Of a stretch of DNA of 54,687 nt, positions 18,332 to 27,577 are shown piece after piece; within the stretch, counting starts at the first letter, position 1; each line of letters begins with the position of its first letter. The notes under the pieces are model-generated. The model was not told the origin of the DNA. It ran no database searches and worked only from the letters and a program-made list of their open reading frames with translations. Source of the DNA: an uncultured Alphaproteobacteria bacterium (GTDB lineage Bacteria; Pseudomonadota; Alphaproteobacteria; Rs-D84); assembly GCA_905233975.1 (NCBI GenBank), contig CAJOGD010000008.1, forward strand, positions 1 through 54,687, in the 5' to 3' direction. A program made the position numbers and the translations under genes.

Positions 18332-19355
18332 GGTTTTGGTAAGAACTGTATTAATTACATGCTTTGTTGGGTTGTTTTCGGGTTTGGCGTTTGCGGATAC
18401 CGGCGAATTTGATATGGCGCGCTGGACGGGGCTGATGGAAAGTGTGCGTTCGCGTGCGGCGGCACAGAATATTTCTGAATCTGTGATAGACGATACACTG
18501 CGTTCACCCGCATTTATTCCGTCGATTGTGAAAAGTGATAAAAATCAGTCTGAATTTAAACTGACATTGGCCGAATATTTGAATAAAACCGTTAACCAAA
18601 CGCGTATTGCACGTGGCCGTCATATGCGCGCTAAATACCCGACATTATTATCGCGGGTTGATAAAGCCTATGGTTTGCCGCCGCATGTGATTTTGGCATT
18701 TTGGGGAATGGAATCGAACTATGGTGAAATAAAGTCGCGTCATCGCTTGGTTGATGCGTTCTTTACGCTTATGTATGATGGACGGCGGGAGAAATTTTTT
18801 GGTGACCAATTGTTGGCACTAATGAATATCGCGGATAAAAATTCGCTGGATATAAATAAAATAAGGGGCAGTTGGGCCGGTGCAATGGGGCATTTTCAAT
18901 TTATTCCAACGACGCTTTCGTCATATGGCGTTGACGGCGACGGGGATAAAAGGGTTGATATTATAAACGATTTGCCTGATGCGATGTTCAGTGCCGGATA
19001 TTACTTGAATCAACTTGGGTGGAATAAAAACGAACGTATTGCGCAACGTGTATATTTGCCCCCATGTTTTGATAAGTCTTTGGCCGACGGCAAAACCAAA
19101 AAGACATTAAATGAATGGGCGGCGATGGGGATTCGTGACGATTCCCTAAAGCCCCTGGGGGGTGACATGGCCGTTGGACTTGTTGCCGATGCGGCGGCTT
19201 TGTCTGATTGCGATTATCCCGATGATGCATATGCCGAAGCGGAACCGTTTGCTGTGGCATATTTAACGTATCCGAACTTTTACCGTATAAAAAAATGGAA
19301 TAATTCGAATTGGTACGCAATCGCCATTGCGGAACTTGCGGATAAATTGAAATGA
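18321..19355 (+). CDS. mltB: Membrane-bound lytic murein transglycosylase B family
   Basis: 344 aa of the SLT_2 (MltB) family, which cleaves the glycan strands of peptidoglycan in the periplasm, forming 1,6-anhydro ends. The catalytic glutamate is Glu131 in GMESNYG; GSWAGAMGHFQFIP and YGVDGDGDKR are further family signatures. The N-terminal signal sequence has LITCFVGLF, but no clean lipobox. The start overlaps the end of the outer-membrane protein gene by 11 bases, suggesting coupled expression. The C-terminal peptidoglycan-binding domain of some relatives is absent. Confidence 0.9.
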   Translation: MHSRVLVRTVLITCFVGLFSGLAFADTGEFDMARWTGLMESVRSRAAAQNISESVIDDTLRSPAFIPSIVKSDKNQSEFKLTLAEYLNKTVNQTRIARGRHMRAKYPTLLSRVDKAYGLPPHVILAFWGMESNYGEIKSRHRLVDAFFTLMYDGRREKFFGDQLLALMNIADKNSLDINKIRGSWAGAMGHFQFIPTTLSSYGVDGDGDKRVDIINDLPDAMFSAGYYLNQLGWNKNERIAQRVYLPPCFDKSLADGKTKKTLNEWAAMGIRDDSLKPLGGDMAVGLVADAAALSDCDYPDDAYAEAEPFAVAYLTYPNFYRIKKWNNSNWYAIAIAELADKLK

Positions 19356-19372
19356 CGTATGGTCATGATACT

Positions 19373-19603
19373 TTATTTTTTTAATAGTCTGTTTTCTTCG
19401 CGCAGTTTTTCAAGTTCATATTCATAGCACATAACTTTGTTGCGCAACGCATATGTCACACTGTCGGTTGATGCAAAAACATACATAAAATTTTGCGCCA
19501 AATACCGCAGGCACCTGTCTATATCCAGGACATTTGGCCTGTATTCCGGGTGTTTTTTAACAAAATCATCAATTACACCGGCAAGAGTTAACGGTTGTTT
19601 CAT
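19373..19603 (-). CDS. Hypothetical protein, 76 aa
   Basis: I do not recognise it. It begins MKQPLTLAGVIDDFVKKHPE and ends in a short charged coiled-coil (YELEKLREENRLLKK). There is no signal peptide or membrane segment. AAAGGC precedes the ATG. Its main interest is the upstream region: RNA copy F, related to RNA E, occupies the space between its promoter and its start codon. It is convergent with mltB with 17 bases between the stop codons. Confidence 0.6.
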   Translation of the reverse strand: MKQPLTLAGVIDDFVKKHPEYRPNVLDIDRCLRYLAQNFMYVFASTDSVTYALRNKVMCYEYELEKLREENRLLKK

Positions 19604-19629
19604 TTTTTTGCCTTTTATTATTTGAAATT

Positions 19630-19762
19630 AAAACAAGACAATCAAGAGTTTGTCGTGCTTATTCAATATATTCGCACACTCCAACCACCGGTTGGAGGTT
19701 TTACGTTCCTCGGAACGCTCTTGAGAACCTTGTGAGATTCCACCCATGGAACACCCATGGAC
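19630..19762 (-). ncRNA. Structured RNA family 2, copy F (leader of the 76-aa gene)
   Basis: About 133 nt. Features shared with copy E: a 5' hairpin with a GTGTT loop (CCATGG/CCATGG here, a different stem in E), a closing helix (CTCAAGAG/CTCTTGA), a CTCCAACC/GGTTGGAG hairpin, and a GTGC...GAATAAGCAC arm. An additional hairpin GTTCC/GGAAC is specific to F. At the 3' end GACAA/TTGTC followed by TTGTTTT is a weak terminator that would compete with the closing helix. Shorter than E, and no separate promoter is visible for the gene behind it. Confidence 0.6.
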
Positions 19763-19768
19763 AATCGG

Positions 19769-19796
19769 ATGATATCAAATTTTTATACAAACGCAA
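19769..19796 (-). promoter_or_regulatory. Promoter of RNA copy F and the 76-aa gene
   Basis: TTGCGT and TATCAT with a 16-base spacer; the predicted start is near 19762. The spacer is shorter than the 18 bases at RNA copies A-E. Confidence 0.5.
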
Positions 19797-19865
19797 TATT
19801 TTTTATCCATATCGTTGTGTTGCGCCTTTTAATCTGCGGTGCATCAATATAAAAAAATAAAAAGA

Positions 19866-19894
19866 TTGCACAGACAGGTTTTCTTTGATATTCT
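19866..19894 (+). promoter_or_regulatory. Likely promoter of olsB-olsA-proS
   Basis: TTGCAC, 17-base spacer, TATTCT, about 32 bases before the olsB start codon. Confidence 0.5.
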
Positions 19895-19926
19895 GTATCG
19901 TGCGATTATTACCAAAGGAATATATA

Positions 19927-20883
19927 ATGGCTATCAAAGTTCGTGATTTTGAAGTTCGACTTACACGTAATAAGGAAGAACGCCGTCTTGTGCGACAGTT
20001 GCGGTACGAAGTTTTTGTCGCCGAAGAGGGCGCAAGTGCCACCGATGAACAGCATGAATTGCGCGAAGAATTCGATGAATTTGATAAATATGCCGAATAT
20101 ATGGCGGTGTTTCATAATGATAAAATAGTTGGCGCGTATAGAATCATAGATAAAAAGGCCGCGGACAAAATGGGCGGTTTTTACACCGAAACCGAATTTA
20201 ATATTTCAAAAATAAAAAAGGCGTCTGATAACATCGCGGAAATGTCGCGTGCGTGCGTGGCGCGTGAATATCGCGAAAACGCCCTTGTTATGCGTATGCT
20301 TTGGGCGGGGCTTAGTGAATATGTTCTGCGTCGGCGTATCGCGGTTTTGTTTGGGGTTGCGTCTTGGGTTGGGCAAAAGCCCGTTGAATCGGCCCAGGCA
20401 ATATCGTATTTGTATTATAATCACTTGTCTCCGTTGCGTCTGCGCGCCCGCGTTATATCTGAACGGTTTGCGGACGGTGTTGACCAACGCATGTCAAAAA
20501 TGAACATTTTGCCGCGTGCATATGTTGATGAAGAAATCGCAAGAAAACAAATGACACCGCTTATCAAGGGGTATTTGCGCATGGGCGCAACCTTTGGCCA
20601 GGGTGTATTTATTGATAAACCGTTTAATACATACGATGTGTTCGTTATGATGCAAACGAAAAACATGGACGCCGCATACCAGAAACATTTTTACGGGCGT
20701 GAAAATGCACTTGAACACTTGGACGTAAAACGTCGTCCGATTCAGACATTGGGTAAAATAATGTTGTTGCCTATAACTGGGTCGTTGAATATGTTGGGGG
20801 CGTTCTTTGAATTTTTGTTGCGTGAAGATGCGGCGGACGCCGAATTTATCGAAGAAACCCAAAACCCGGACGAAGAACAGTAA
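19927..20883 (+). CDS. olsB: GNAT acyltransferase, ornithine N-alpha-acyltransferase-like
   Basis: 318 aa. Residues about 8-190 match the OlsB/hemolysin-like acyltransferase family (Acetyltransf_5): LRYEVFVAEEG, then EFDEFDKYAEYMAVF and VGAYRI, then EMSRACVAREYR. OlsB transfers a 3-hydroxyacyl group from ACP to ornithine, the first step of ornithine-lipid synthesis. The ATG at 19927 follows AAAGGA. It is one base from olsA, which performs the second acylation, so the pair is a functional unit. The C-terminal ~70 residues extend past the core domain. Substrate is inferred from the pairing. Confidence 0.82.
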   Translation: MAIKVRDFEVRLTRNKEERRLVRQLRYEVFVAEEGASATDEQHELREEFDEFDKYAEYMAVFHNDKIVGAYRIIDKKAADKMGGFYTETEFNISKIKKASDNIAEMSRACVAREYRENALVMRMLWAGLSEYVLRRRIAVLFGVASWVGQKPVESAQAISYLYYNHLSPLRLRARVISERFADGVDQRMSKMNILPRAYVDEEIARKQMTPLIKGYLRMGATFGQGVFIDKPFNTYDVFVMMQTKNMDAAYQKHFYGRENALEHLDVKRRPIQTLGKIMLLPITGSLNMLGAFFEFLLREDAADAEFIEETQNPDEEQ

Positions 20884-20884
20884 G

Positions 20885-21703
20885 ATGACAAAACCGCGGA
20901 AACAAAATCTTTTTAATACAATAACGGGTACATTGCGTTTTGTGGCGTTTTGGATAATGGTTCTGGTCCAATTGCCGATACTGTTTGTGTTGCCCGCGCG
21001 CAAAAAGATAACCGTAAAATACATGTCTGTATTTATGCGGATATTCTTGGCTATCGCCGGCGTTAAAATCGTAAAGCATGGCACAATGTCGAACAATCGC
21101 CCGTTGTTGGTCGCTGGTAATCATATTTCGGTTTTTGAAATTGCGACTTTTCCCGTCATGTTCGGGGGCAGTTTTATTTCCAAAAATGATGTCCGCAATT
21201 GGCCACTGGTTGGTTGGGTCGCGAATAAGTTTGGTGTTGTGTTCATCGATCGTCGTCCATCGCACGCGGCCGAGGTCCTGGCCCAGGTGCAACGTGAAAT
21301 CGCGACTATTGATTGGCCGCTGTATGTGTTTCCCGAAGGCACCACAACAAATGGCGCATATGTCAAAGAATTTAAAAGTCCGCTTTTTAATGTGGCGGAG
21401 GGCGCCGATGTCACCGTCCAACCGGTCGTTATTCAATATTGCTATCGTGACGGTACACCAATAGACGACGCGAATTTGGCGGAACATTATGCGTATTTTG
21501 ATAATGCAAAGCAAACCGCGGGTCCCAAATGTTCCCGCGAACGCAGTGCGTTTGGTCAAATCTTTCATATCATGGTCTTGGGCGGATTCCGCGTGAACGT
21601 TTATATGTTGCCGCCACCGCCACTGGCGGGAAAAAACAGGAAAGAAATTGCAGAAATAATGTTCAAAATAATTTCAAATAAATACATGGAACTTAAAGGG
21701 TAA
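20885..21703 (+). CDS. olsA: 1-acyl-glycerol-3-phosphate acyltransferase family, OlsA-like
   Basis: 272 aa. An N-terminal membrane segment (residues 15-37), then PlsC-family motifs: NHISVFE (residues 79-85), GVVFIDR (about 117), FPEGTTTNG (149-157) and VQPVVIQY. Motif I reads HX4E where the family normally has HX4D. Next to olsB this is best read as OlsA, which adds the second acyl chain to lyso-ornithine lipid at the inner membrane; a general PlsC role is possible. The start is 1 base after the olsB stop (TAAGATG), so it is translationally coupled. proS follows after 6 bases. Confidence 0.82.
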   Translation: MTKPRKQNLFNTITGTLRFVAFWIMVLVQLPILFVLPARKKITVKYMSVFMRIFLAIAGVKIVKHGTMSNNRPLLVAGNHISVFEIATFPVMFGGSFISKNDVRNWPLVGWVANKFGVVFIDRRPSHAAEVLAQVQREIATIDWPLYVFPEGTTTNGAYVKEFKSPLFNVAEGADVTVQPVVIQYCYRDGTPIDDANLAEHYAYFDNAKQTAGPKCSRERSAFGQIFHIMVLGGFRVNVYMLPPPPLAGKNRKEIAEIMFKIISNKYMELKG

Positions 21704-21709
21704 TAAAAA

Positions 21710-23149
21710 ATGAAAACAGCAATAACACCAACACGTGCAGAAAATTTTAGTGAATGGTATCAAAATTTAATTGTTGCCGCCGATTTGGCGGAAAATGCAC
21801 CTGTGCGCGGGTGTATGACGATAAAGCCTTATGGTTGGGCTATTTGGGAATTGATGCGCGATGAAATGGATAAGCGTATAAAGGCGTCTGGTGTGCAAAA
21901 CGCCAATTTTCCACTGTTGATACCAATTGAATTTTTTAATAAAGAGGCCGAACATGTCGCTGGCTTTGCCAAAGAAGCAGCAGTTGTCACACATTATCGT
22001 TTGAAGATGATAGATGGTAAATTACAGCCGGATCCAGAGGCTAAATTGACCGAACCATACATAATTCGTCCAACATCGGAAACAATTATTGGCGAAGCAA
22101 TGTCGCGCTGGGTTCAGTCTTATCGCGATTTGCCGTTAAAATTGAATCAGTGGGTAAATGTCATGCGGTGGGAAATGCGGCCACGTATGTTCTTGCGCAC
22201 ATCTGAATTTAATTGGCAAGAAGGTCACAATGTGTTCGCAACGCACGAAGAGGCCAACGAAGATGCACGCAAAATGCATAAAATGTATGGCGATTATATG
22301 CGCGATGTTTTAGCGATTCCAAGTATTATGGGTGAAAAAACTCCGGAAGAAAGATTTGCCGGTGCCGACCACACGTACACTTTGGAACATATTATGCAAG
22401 ATGGCAAAGCACTCCAGGCCGGAACATCACATGACCTTGGTCAACATTTTGCAAAATCTTTTGGTATTCAATACCTTGGGACCGATGGCAAATTGACGTA
22501 TGCGTGGACAACATCGTGGGGAACAACAACCCGCATGATGGGCAGTTTGTTCATGACGCACAGTGATGATGACGGATTGGTCTTGCCACCGGCGGTTGCA
22601 CCATATCAGGTTGTGATTATTCCGATTACGCGTGGTGATGAAAATATGTCCGCAATGAACGAATATATCGCAAAGTTGGAACAAGAATTACGCGACCATA
22701 ATATTCGTGTGCTTGTTGATAATTCGGATATGCGCAGTGCGGATAAAATGTGGAAATGGATTAAACGCGGCGTTCCGTTGCGGGTTGAAGTCGGTGTGCG
22801 TGAAATGGACGACGGAGTGGTCACAATGACACGTCGTGATTTGGGCAAATCTTCACGCGAAACAGTTGCAACTAAGGATTTTAGTGAAACGGTTTCACAT
22901 CGCCTTGATTCTATGCAGCACGATATGCTTGCTGCGGTTCAGGAACGTAACAAGAAAATGATACACAATGTTGCAAATCTTGATGAGTTGGATTCTGGGT
23001 TGGCAAACGGAGAAATCGGATTCTTCCGTATAAAATACACCGAAACGCAAAATGAAAGATTTGATGCATTAATGGAAAAATACAAAATTACGCGTCGATG
23101 CCTTGATGACAAAGACCCTGACTTTGTATTCGTTGCAAAATCATATTAA
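21710..23149 (+). CDS. proS: Prolyl-tRNA synthetase, eukaryotic/archaeal-like type
   Basis: 479 aa, class II synthetase that charges tRNA-Pro. The N-terminus (NFSEWYQNLIVAADLAE, then GCMTIKPYGWAIWE), the RPTSETIIGEAMSRW stretch, the FLRTSEFNWQEGH motif and the C-terminal extension are those of the eukaryote/archaea-type enzyme, not the bacterial type with an editing insert or the shortened alphaproteobacterial form. This suggests lateral acquisition. It is the third gene of the olsB-olsA-proS run and is followed by a strong terminator. Confidence 0.93.
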   Translation: MKTAITPTRAENFSEWYQNLIVAADLAENAPVRGCMTIKPYGWAIWELMRDEMDKRIKASGVQNANFPLLIPIEFFNKEAEHVAGFAKEAAVVTHYRLKMIDGKLQPDPEAKLTEPYIIRPTSETIIGEAMSRWVQSYRDLPLKLNQWVNVMRWEMRPRMFLRTSEFNWQEGHNVFATHEEANEDARKMHKMYGDYMRDVLAIPSIMGEKTPEERFAGADHTYTLEHIMQDGKALQAGTSHDLGQHFAKSFGIQYLGTDGKLTYAWTTSWGTTTRMMGSLFMTHSDDDGLVLPPAVAPYQVVIIPITRGDENMSAMNEYIAKLEQELRDHNIRVLVDNSDMRSADKMWKWIKRGVPLRVEVGVREMDDGVVTMTRRDLGKSSRETVATKDFSETVSHRLDSMQHDMLAAVQERNKKMIHNVANLDELDSGLANGEIGFFRIKYTETQNERFDALMEKYKITRRCLDDKDPDFVFVAKSY

Positions 23150-23153
23150 TCAA

Positions 23154-23213
23154 AACGGGGCATCCAATCGCGGCGCAGTGACAGCGAAGACGGACGCCCC
23201 GTTTTTTTTATAA
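23154..23213 (+). terminator. Intrinsic terminator after proS
   Basis: ACGGGGCATCC near 23155 pairs with GGACGCCCCGT near 23195, followed by TTTTTTTT. The loop is about 25 bases. Confidence 0.75.
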
Positions 23214-23220
23214 AAAGTTC

Positions 23221-23250
23221 TTGCGTTGAATAAACCAATTTTGTTAGAAT
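23221..23250 (+). promoter_or_regulatory. Promoter of RNA copy B
   Basis: TTGCGT, 18-base spacer, TAGAAT, as at copies A, C, D and E. The predicted start is near 23257. Confidence 0.75.
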
Positions 23251-23256
23251 GAATGT

Positions 23257-23491
23257 GAGCCGAGTGGGAACTTGGTTCGGGGCTTTGACAGGCCTTTAGC
23301 ATTCTCGGTGCGTAGCATCGTAATCCATACGTGGTTTCCCTTGCTTTCGCATCGTTAACATTCCCCCGAATGAAAAGGTTCGGGGTGCCTGCGGGATTAT
23401 ACAACAGGCGTAAAAACCGAAACCCGCGGGGATCAATAGAATGCTGATTTGTCAACACCCCGACCGCTTGGTTTTCACCGCGGTGGTTTTT
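23257..23491 (+). ncRNA. Structured RNA family 1, copy B
   Basis: About 235 nt. Helices in order: CCGAGT/ACTTGG around GGGA; TCGGGG/CCCCGA closing helix; TTGACA/TGTCAA; AGCATTCT/AGAATGCT; inner stem-loop with TCGTAATCC; CCCCGAA/TTCGGGG followed by GGGGTGCC; CTGCGGG/CCCGCGG; terminator ACCGC/GCGGT then TTTTT. Every pairing region differs in sequence from copies A, C and D but remains complementary, while TCGTAATCC, GGGGTGCC and GGGATCA-like joints are fixed. The paralogue gene starts 107 bases after the T-tract. Confidence 0.8.
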
Positions 23492-23497
23492 AATGCC

Positions 23498-23584
23498 GTC
23501 ATTCCGGCGAAAGCCGGAATCCCGTCGGACCGGCAGAGAGTTGACTCTCATGAAAGCCCGGGGAGATACCGCCTTTCGGCGGTA
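23498..23584. repeat. Composite palindromic repeat
   Basis: Two hairpins: ATTCCGGC-GAAA-GCCGGAAT at 23501 and TACCGCC-TTTC-GGCGGTA at 23567, joined by about 45 bases. Similar units occur before the paralogues at 36587 and 47393. Confidence 0.75.
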
Positions 23585-23598
23585 AAAAGGGGAGAAAC

Positions 23599-25080
23599 AT
23601 GTTTTTAAAAAAGTTTTTGTTATTCGGGTTGATTGCGGCGGTGTTGCCGGCGGTGGCGGAGGAAGCCGCGGACCGGAAAACCGCGACATCGTTAAAATAT
23701 GTCGAACATGAATTGGACACACGACAAAATAAATTTACCTCGGAATCGAACAAAGCCATGGAATATACCGATTCGGCCGGGGACGTGCAAAAACGCGCGG
23801 TCACATCGGACCTGGATAATGGCGGAACCGATTCGCTGCCTATGGTTGGTGGTGTGAATACTAAACTTGCCACGAAACAGGACGACATTGCCGCAATCAA
23901 CGACCATACCGCCGTCACATATACCGGAACGGCCGGAACAATCGGCGCCAAGGGTATTTATCAGGCAACCGAATCGTATGCCGACCAATCCGATAACCTG
24001 ATTGACGCAAAAACATTCAACGCGGCACTTAAAAGAGGACTCGATAGCGAATTCCTTTGTTCGGAATACAAACCCGGCACAGACCTTTGCTGGGTGTGGT
24101 CGATACATAATAATGCGAGCACAAATTTATTCGATAAAACAGATGGTGAATATATCAGGGCGTATGTGCATGCCACCACTGGTGTAATTACAGAGGGGAC
24201 AGAGCAGTACTCTTTTGTGGTCCCCTGTCAACCAAACACAACATATTCATTAAGTGGTATGATTGGGGGCAACTCACATTGGGGTAGTTTTACAGATAAA
24301 AGTATCGGTACTGTTGCAACGGTCAAACGAACCGGAAATGGCACAATCACAACAGGGGCAAACGATAAGTATTTAATCGGATTAGCCTATACAAGCAACG
24401 GCACATATGATTATAGGAATACGCTAAACATAGAAAAAAGTACACCATACACCACCCTTGTCCCGGCGGGATACACACCGGTGGAATGGATTCAATCCAA
24501 CGGAACACAGTATATTGATACGGGGCGGCCATATAACTCCAATTATACCTACAAGGTCGGATACCAATATGTTAGTTATCCAGACGGCGCAAAGGGCGCC
24601 TTGGGCGCACGACAAACCACAGTAGCGGGAACGGGCACATTTGACATTGGCTGTAATGCAACATTATTCTATTTCTATAACAATTCCACCACTGCTAACA
24701 AAAAAGAACCACGCGATTTAAACCATCATATTGTTGAAATAGACTATACAAATAGTGTACTCAACCTTGATGGCAACACGTTGCCATGGCAGGCCGGGAC
24801 AGGCAGCGCGTGGCAAGGGACATACAACATTTACATCGGTCGTGAAAACCTGGCCGGCACCCCAAATAGTGGCAACGGAACGGTAAAATGGGACATGTAT
24901 AAAGTCTATGATGGGAACAACTTGGTTCAAAACTTTATCCCGGCACGTCAAAATAGTGATAATAAGGTCGGCATGTACGATACTGTGTCGGGCGAATTCT
25001 TTCCAAGTATCCCGACCAACACAAACTTTATCGCCGGGCCGGACATCAATAATATAATCTATGTACCACAGAATCAATAA
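23599..25080 (+). CDS. Secreted repeat-family protein with a LamG-like C-terminal region
   Basis: 493 aa. Signal peptide MFLKKFLLFGLIAAVLPAVA, then the shared module EEAADRKTATSLKYVEHELD... through SLPMVGGVNTKL and NLIDAKTFNAAL to about residue 175. The middle has NLFDKTDG and QPNTTYSLSG, resembling carbohydrate-binding modules. Residues about 290-480 (PVEWIQSNGTQYIDTG, then IYIGRENLAG) resemble LamG/concanavalin-like domains of phage and surface proteins. It ends IIYVPQNQ, the family tail. No promoter lies between RNA copy B and the ATG. A surface or secreted binding role is inferred. Confidence 0.8.
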   Translation: MFLKKFLLFGLIAAVLPAVAEEAADRKTATSLKYVEHELDTRQNKFTSESNKAMEYTDSAGDVQKRAVTSDLDNGGTDSLPMVGGVNTKLATKQDDIAAINDHTAVTYTGTAGTIGAKGIYQATESYADQSDNLIDAKTFNAALKRGLDSEFLCSEYKPGTDLCWVWSIHNNASTNLFDKTDGEYIRAYVHATTGVITEGTEQYSFVVPCQPNTTYSLSGMIGGNSHWGSFTDKSIGTVATVKRTGNGTITTGANDKYLIGLAYTSNGTYDYRNTLNIEKSTPYTTLVPAGYTPVEWIQSNGTQYIDTGRPYNSNYTYKVGYQYVSYPDGAKGALGARQTTVAGTGTFDIGCNATLFYFYNNSTTANKKEPRDLNHHIVEIDYTNSVLNLDGNTLPWQAGTGSAWQGTYNIYIGRENLAGTPNSGNGTVKWDMYKVYDGNNLVQNFIPARQNSDNKVGMYDTVSGEFFPSIPTNTNFIAGPDINNIIYVPQNQ

Positions 25081-25118
25081 CGGCATGTTGCACCAACTAA
25101 CCCATATCCGTCTTCGCC

Positions 25119-25262
25119 CCACCACTTCCAGTGGTTCCCCCCCTTTCCCAAGGAAAGGGGACTTTGCTCTCGGTATGCCAGGGGAGACCCCGCGTGAAAT
25201 CACCCACAAAATTTTTCAAATTTTGCGGGGCCCAATACCGCGGGGTGACGGCGAAAAAACGC
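25119..25262. repeat. Composite palindromic repeat after the paralogue
   Basis: Contains CCCCTTTCC-CAA-GGAAAGGGG (about 25140) and a long nested palindrome, from GACCCCGCG near 25184 to CGCGGGGTGAC near 25240, around ACAAAATTT/AAATTTTGC. This unit type recurs near 41100, 48491 and 52660. Confidence 0.7.
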
Positions 25263-25273
25263 GGTATGACGAC

Positions 25274-25297
25274 AAAAAACGGGCGTAACGCGCCCGT
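25274..25297 (-). terminator. Intrinsic terminator after parC
   Basis: On the minus strand ACGGGCG/CGCCCGT is followed by TTTTTTG, 24 bases past the parC stop codon. Confidence 0.8.
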
Positions 25298-25320
25298 CAT
25301 TCTATGGAATCCTTTGTCAT

Positions 25321-27552
25321 TTATTTCCCAAACTTCCCGCTCCTTGGAAAACCAACCGGTATGGTGCGGCCCTGGGTTGCGCGCCGGCCAACCCATGGTT
25401 GCCAATCGTCAAGTTTCGTTGTGCCGCGGCCCGTTGTCCAACCAAACCCGTCCGCCGCGTTAAAGAACATCACGTCCAAAACGTATGTCCGTTCGGCGTT
25501 GTATTTCTGTAAAATTACGCCCTTGCCGCGAACCATTTCCGGAATTTCGGACGCCGCGAAAATCAAAACCTTGTCATTTGAACCGGACATCGCAACCGTA
25601 TCGCCGGACACGCGAACACAGAATGTCGCCGGATTTGCGGAATCGACGTTCATAACCTGCTTTCCGGTGCGCGTTTGCGCCAAACAATTTTCGCCCGCGA
25701 CGATAAAGCCGTTTCCATGCCGCGACACCAACAGATATTTCGCGGACATATCAAGCACGAACGCGTTCACGATTGCCTCTTCGGCGCCGATATCAACCAT
25801 CATACGCACCGATTCGCCAAAGCCACGCGCCGACGGCAAATCATTGGCGGCCAACGTGAACATACGCCCCGATGCGCCGAACAGATTTATTTTGTCGGTC
25901 GACATCGCATGGAACGCGAATTGCAGTTCGTCACCCTCCTTAAACTTCAAATCAAGCGCGTTCAGGTCCATATGTCCCTTGGCCGCGCGAATCCACCCCA
26001 TCGTCGAAAGAATAATCGTCAACGGTTCCTTTTCGATAAAATCTTCGGCGTTTACGGTAATTTCTTCGGTTTGTGCCGCCCACGTTGTGCGCCGCCGCCC
26101 AAGCGCGGTTTTTTTGTCATATTGTTTTTTAATGTCCGCGAACCACGCCTTGATTTGGTCGTTTTGAATTTCTTCACTTTCCAACAACGCAATCAATTGT
26201 TCCCGTTCCGCGCGCAAATTTTTATCTTCGCGCCGAATCTCCATTTCCTCCAATTTACGCAAGGCGCGCAACCGGGTATTTAAAATGGATTCAACCTGAA
26301 TATCGGTCAGTTGAAATTCCGCCATCAATACGGCCTTTGGGTCATCTTCGGTCCGGATTATTTCAATCACGCGGTCAAGGTTCAGATAGACAATCAGCAA
26401 ACCACCCAAAATTTCAAGCCGTTTATCGATGTTGGCCAACCGCCACCGCGACCGCCGGCAAAGAACATTTTTCTGGTGCGTGATAAATTCGGTCAACACG
26501 TCGCGGATTCCCATCACGCGTGGCGCGCCGTTCGAATCGATAACGTTAAAGTTCATGTTAAACCGATATTCCAAATCGGTCAGCGCGAACAAATGCGCCA
26601 TCATTTTATCCGCCGGGACGTTTCGGCTTTTCGGCGTAATAACAATGCGAACATCGGTCGTGGATTCATCGACAATATCGTCAATCAGTGGCAACTTCTT
26701 TGCGTCAATCATTTCGCCGATTTGCTCAACCAACTTTGATTTGATAATGCCGTACGGGATTTCGGTAATTACAACCTGGTACCCGCCGCGTTCAAGTTCT
26801 TCTATTTCATAGCGCGCGCGAATGCGGAACGCGCCCTTGCCGGTTTCATAGTTTTTCACAATCGTATCGAAATCGTCAACCAAGACGCCACCCGTCGGGA
26901 AATCCGGCCCAACCATCTTTTTCATAATCTGTGCGGTTGTGGATTCGGGTTTGTCCACCATCATGGTCAGTGCGTCGCAAACCTCCGCCACGTTATGCGT
27001 TGGGATATTCGTTGCCATACCGACAGCAATACCCATGCCGCCGTTCGCAAGCAAATTCGGAAACGCGCCCGGCATAACCACCGGTTCAACCGTCGTGCCG
27101 TCAAAGTTCGGCATCATATCGACGCTGTCTTCGTCAATGCCGTCCATAATCAGCATTGCAGCCTCGGTCATTTTGGATTCTGTATAACGGTATGCCGCCT
27201 GGGGGTCGCCGTCGATATTTCCAAAATTCCCCTGACCATCAATCAGTGGATAACGGACGGAAAAATCCTGCGCGAGCCGCACCATCGCGTCATATACCGA
27301 CGAATCGCCATGCGGGTGATAGTGCCCCAACACGTCGCCAACAACGGTTGCGCATTTACGAAACGCCGCCGCGGGCGATAATTTTTGCCGCAACATGGAA
27401 TACAAAATACGCCGATGCACCGGCTTAAGTCCGTCGCGCACATCGGGCAGGGCGCGCGACACAATCGTACTGACCGCGTACGACAAATACCGCGTGGAAA
27501 GCGCGTCCGCCAATTGCTGTGAATCAATTCTTTCGACTATTTCTTTACTCAT
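25321..27552 (-). CDS. parC: DNA topoisomerase IV subunit A
   Basis: 743 aa. Type IIA topoisomerase subunit that decatenates replicated chromosomes with ParE. The breakage-reunion domain is clear: [32 protein letters not shown] and the catalytic Tyr123 in YRYTES, then [20 protein letters not shown]. The C-terminal part is short, as in ParC rather than GyrA. The start [11 protein letters not shown] at 27552 fits the family; two earlier ATGs (27567, 27591) add non-conserved residues. No Shine-Dalgarno is visible. Confidence 0.88.
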   Translation of the reverse strand: MSKEIVERIDSQQLADALSTRYLSYAVSTIVSRALPDVRDGLKPVHRRILYSMLRQKLSPAAAFRKCATVVGDVLGHYHPHGDSSVYDAMVRLAQDFSVRYPLIDGQGNFGNIDGDPQAAYRYTESKMTEAAMLIMDGIDEDSVDMMPNFDGTTVEPVVMPGAFPNLLANGGMGIAVGMATNIPTHNVAEVCDALTMMVDKPESTTAQIMKKMVGPDFPTGGVLVDDFDTIVKNYETGKGAFRIRARYEIEELERGGYQVVITEIPYGIIKSKLVEQIGEMIDAKKLPLIDDIVDESTTDVRIVITPKSRNVPADKMMAHLFALTDLEYRFNMNFNVIDSNGAPRVMGIRDVLTEFITHQKNVLCRRSRWRLANIDKRLEILGGLLIVYLNLDRVIEIIRTEDDPKAVLMAEFQLTDIQVESILNTRLRALRKLEEMEIRREDKNLRAEREQLIALLESEEIQNDQIKAWFADIKKQYDKKTALGRRRTTWAAQTEEITVNAEDFIEKEPLTIILSTMGWIRAAKGHMDLNALDLKFKEGDELQFAFHAMSTDKINLFGASGRMFTLAANDLPSARGFGESVRMMVDIGAEEAIVNAFVLDMSAKYLLVSRHGNGFIVAGENCLAQTRTGKQVMNVDSANPATFCVRVSGDTVAMSGSNDKVLIFAASEIPEMVRGKGVILQKYNAERTYVLDVMFFNAADGFGWTTGRGTTKLDDWQPWVGRRATQGRTIPVGFPRSGKFGK

Positions 27553-27577
27553 AACGACATGAAACATAGAACATTTA

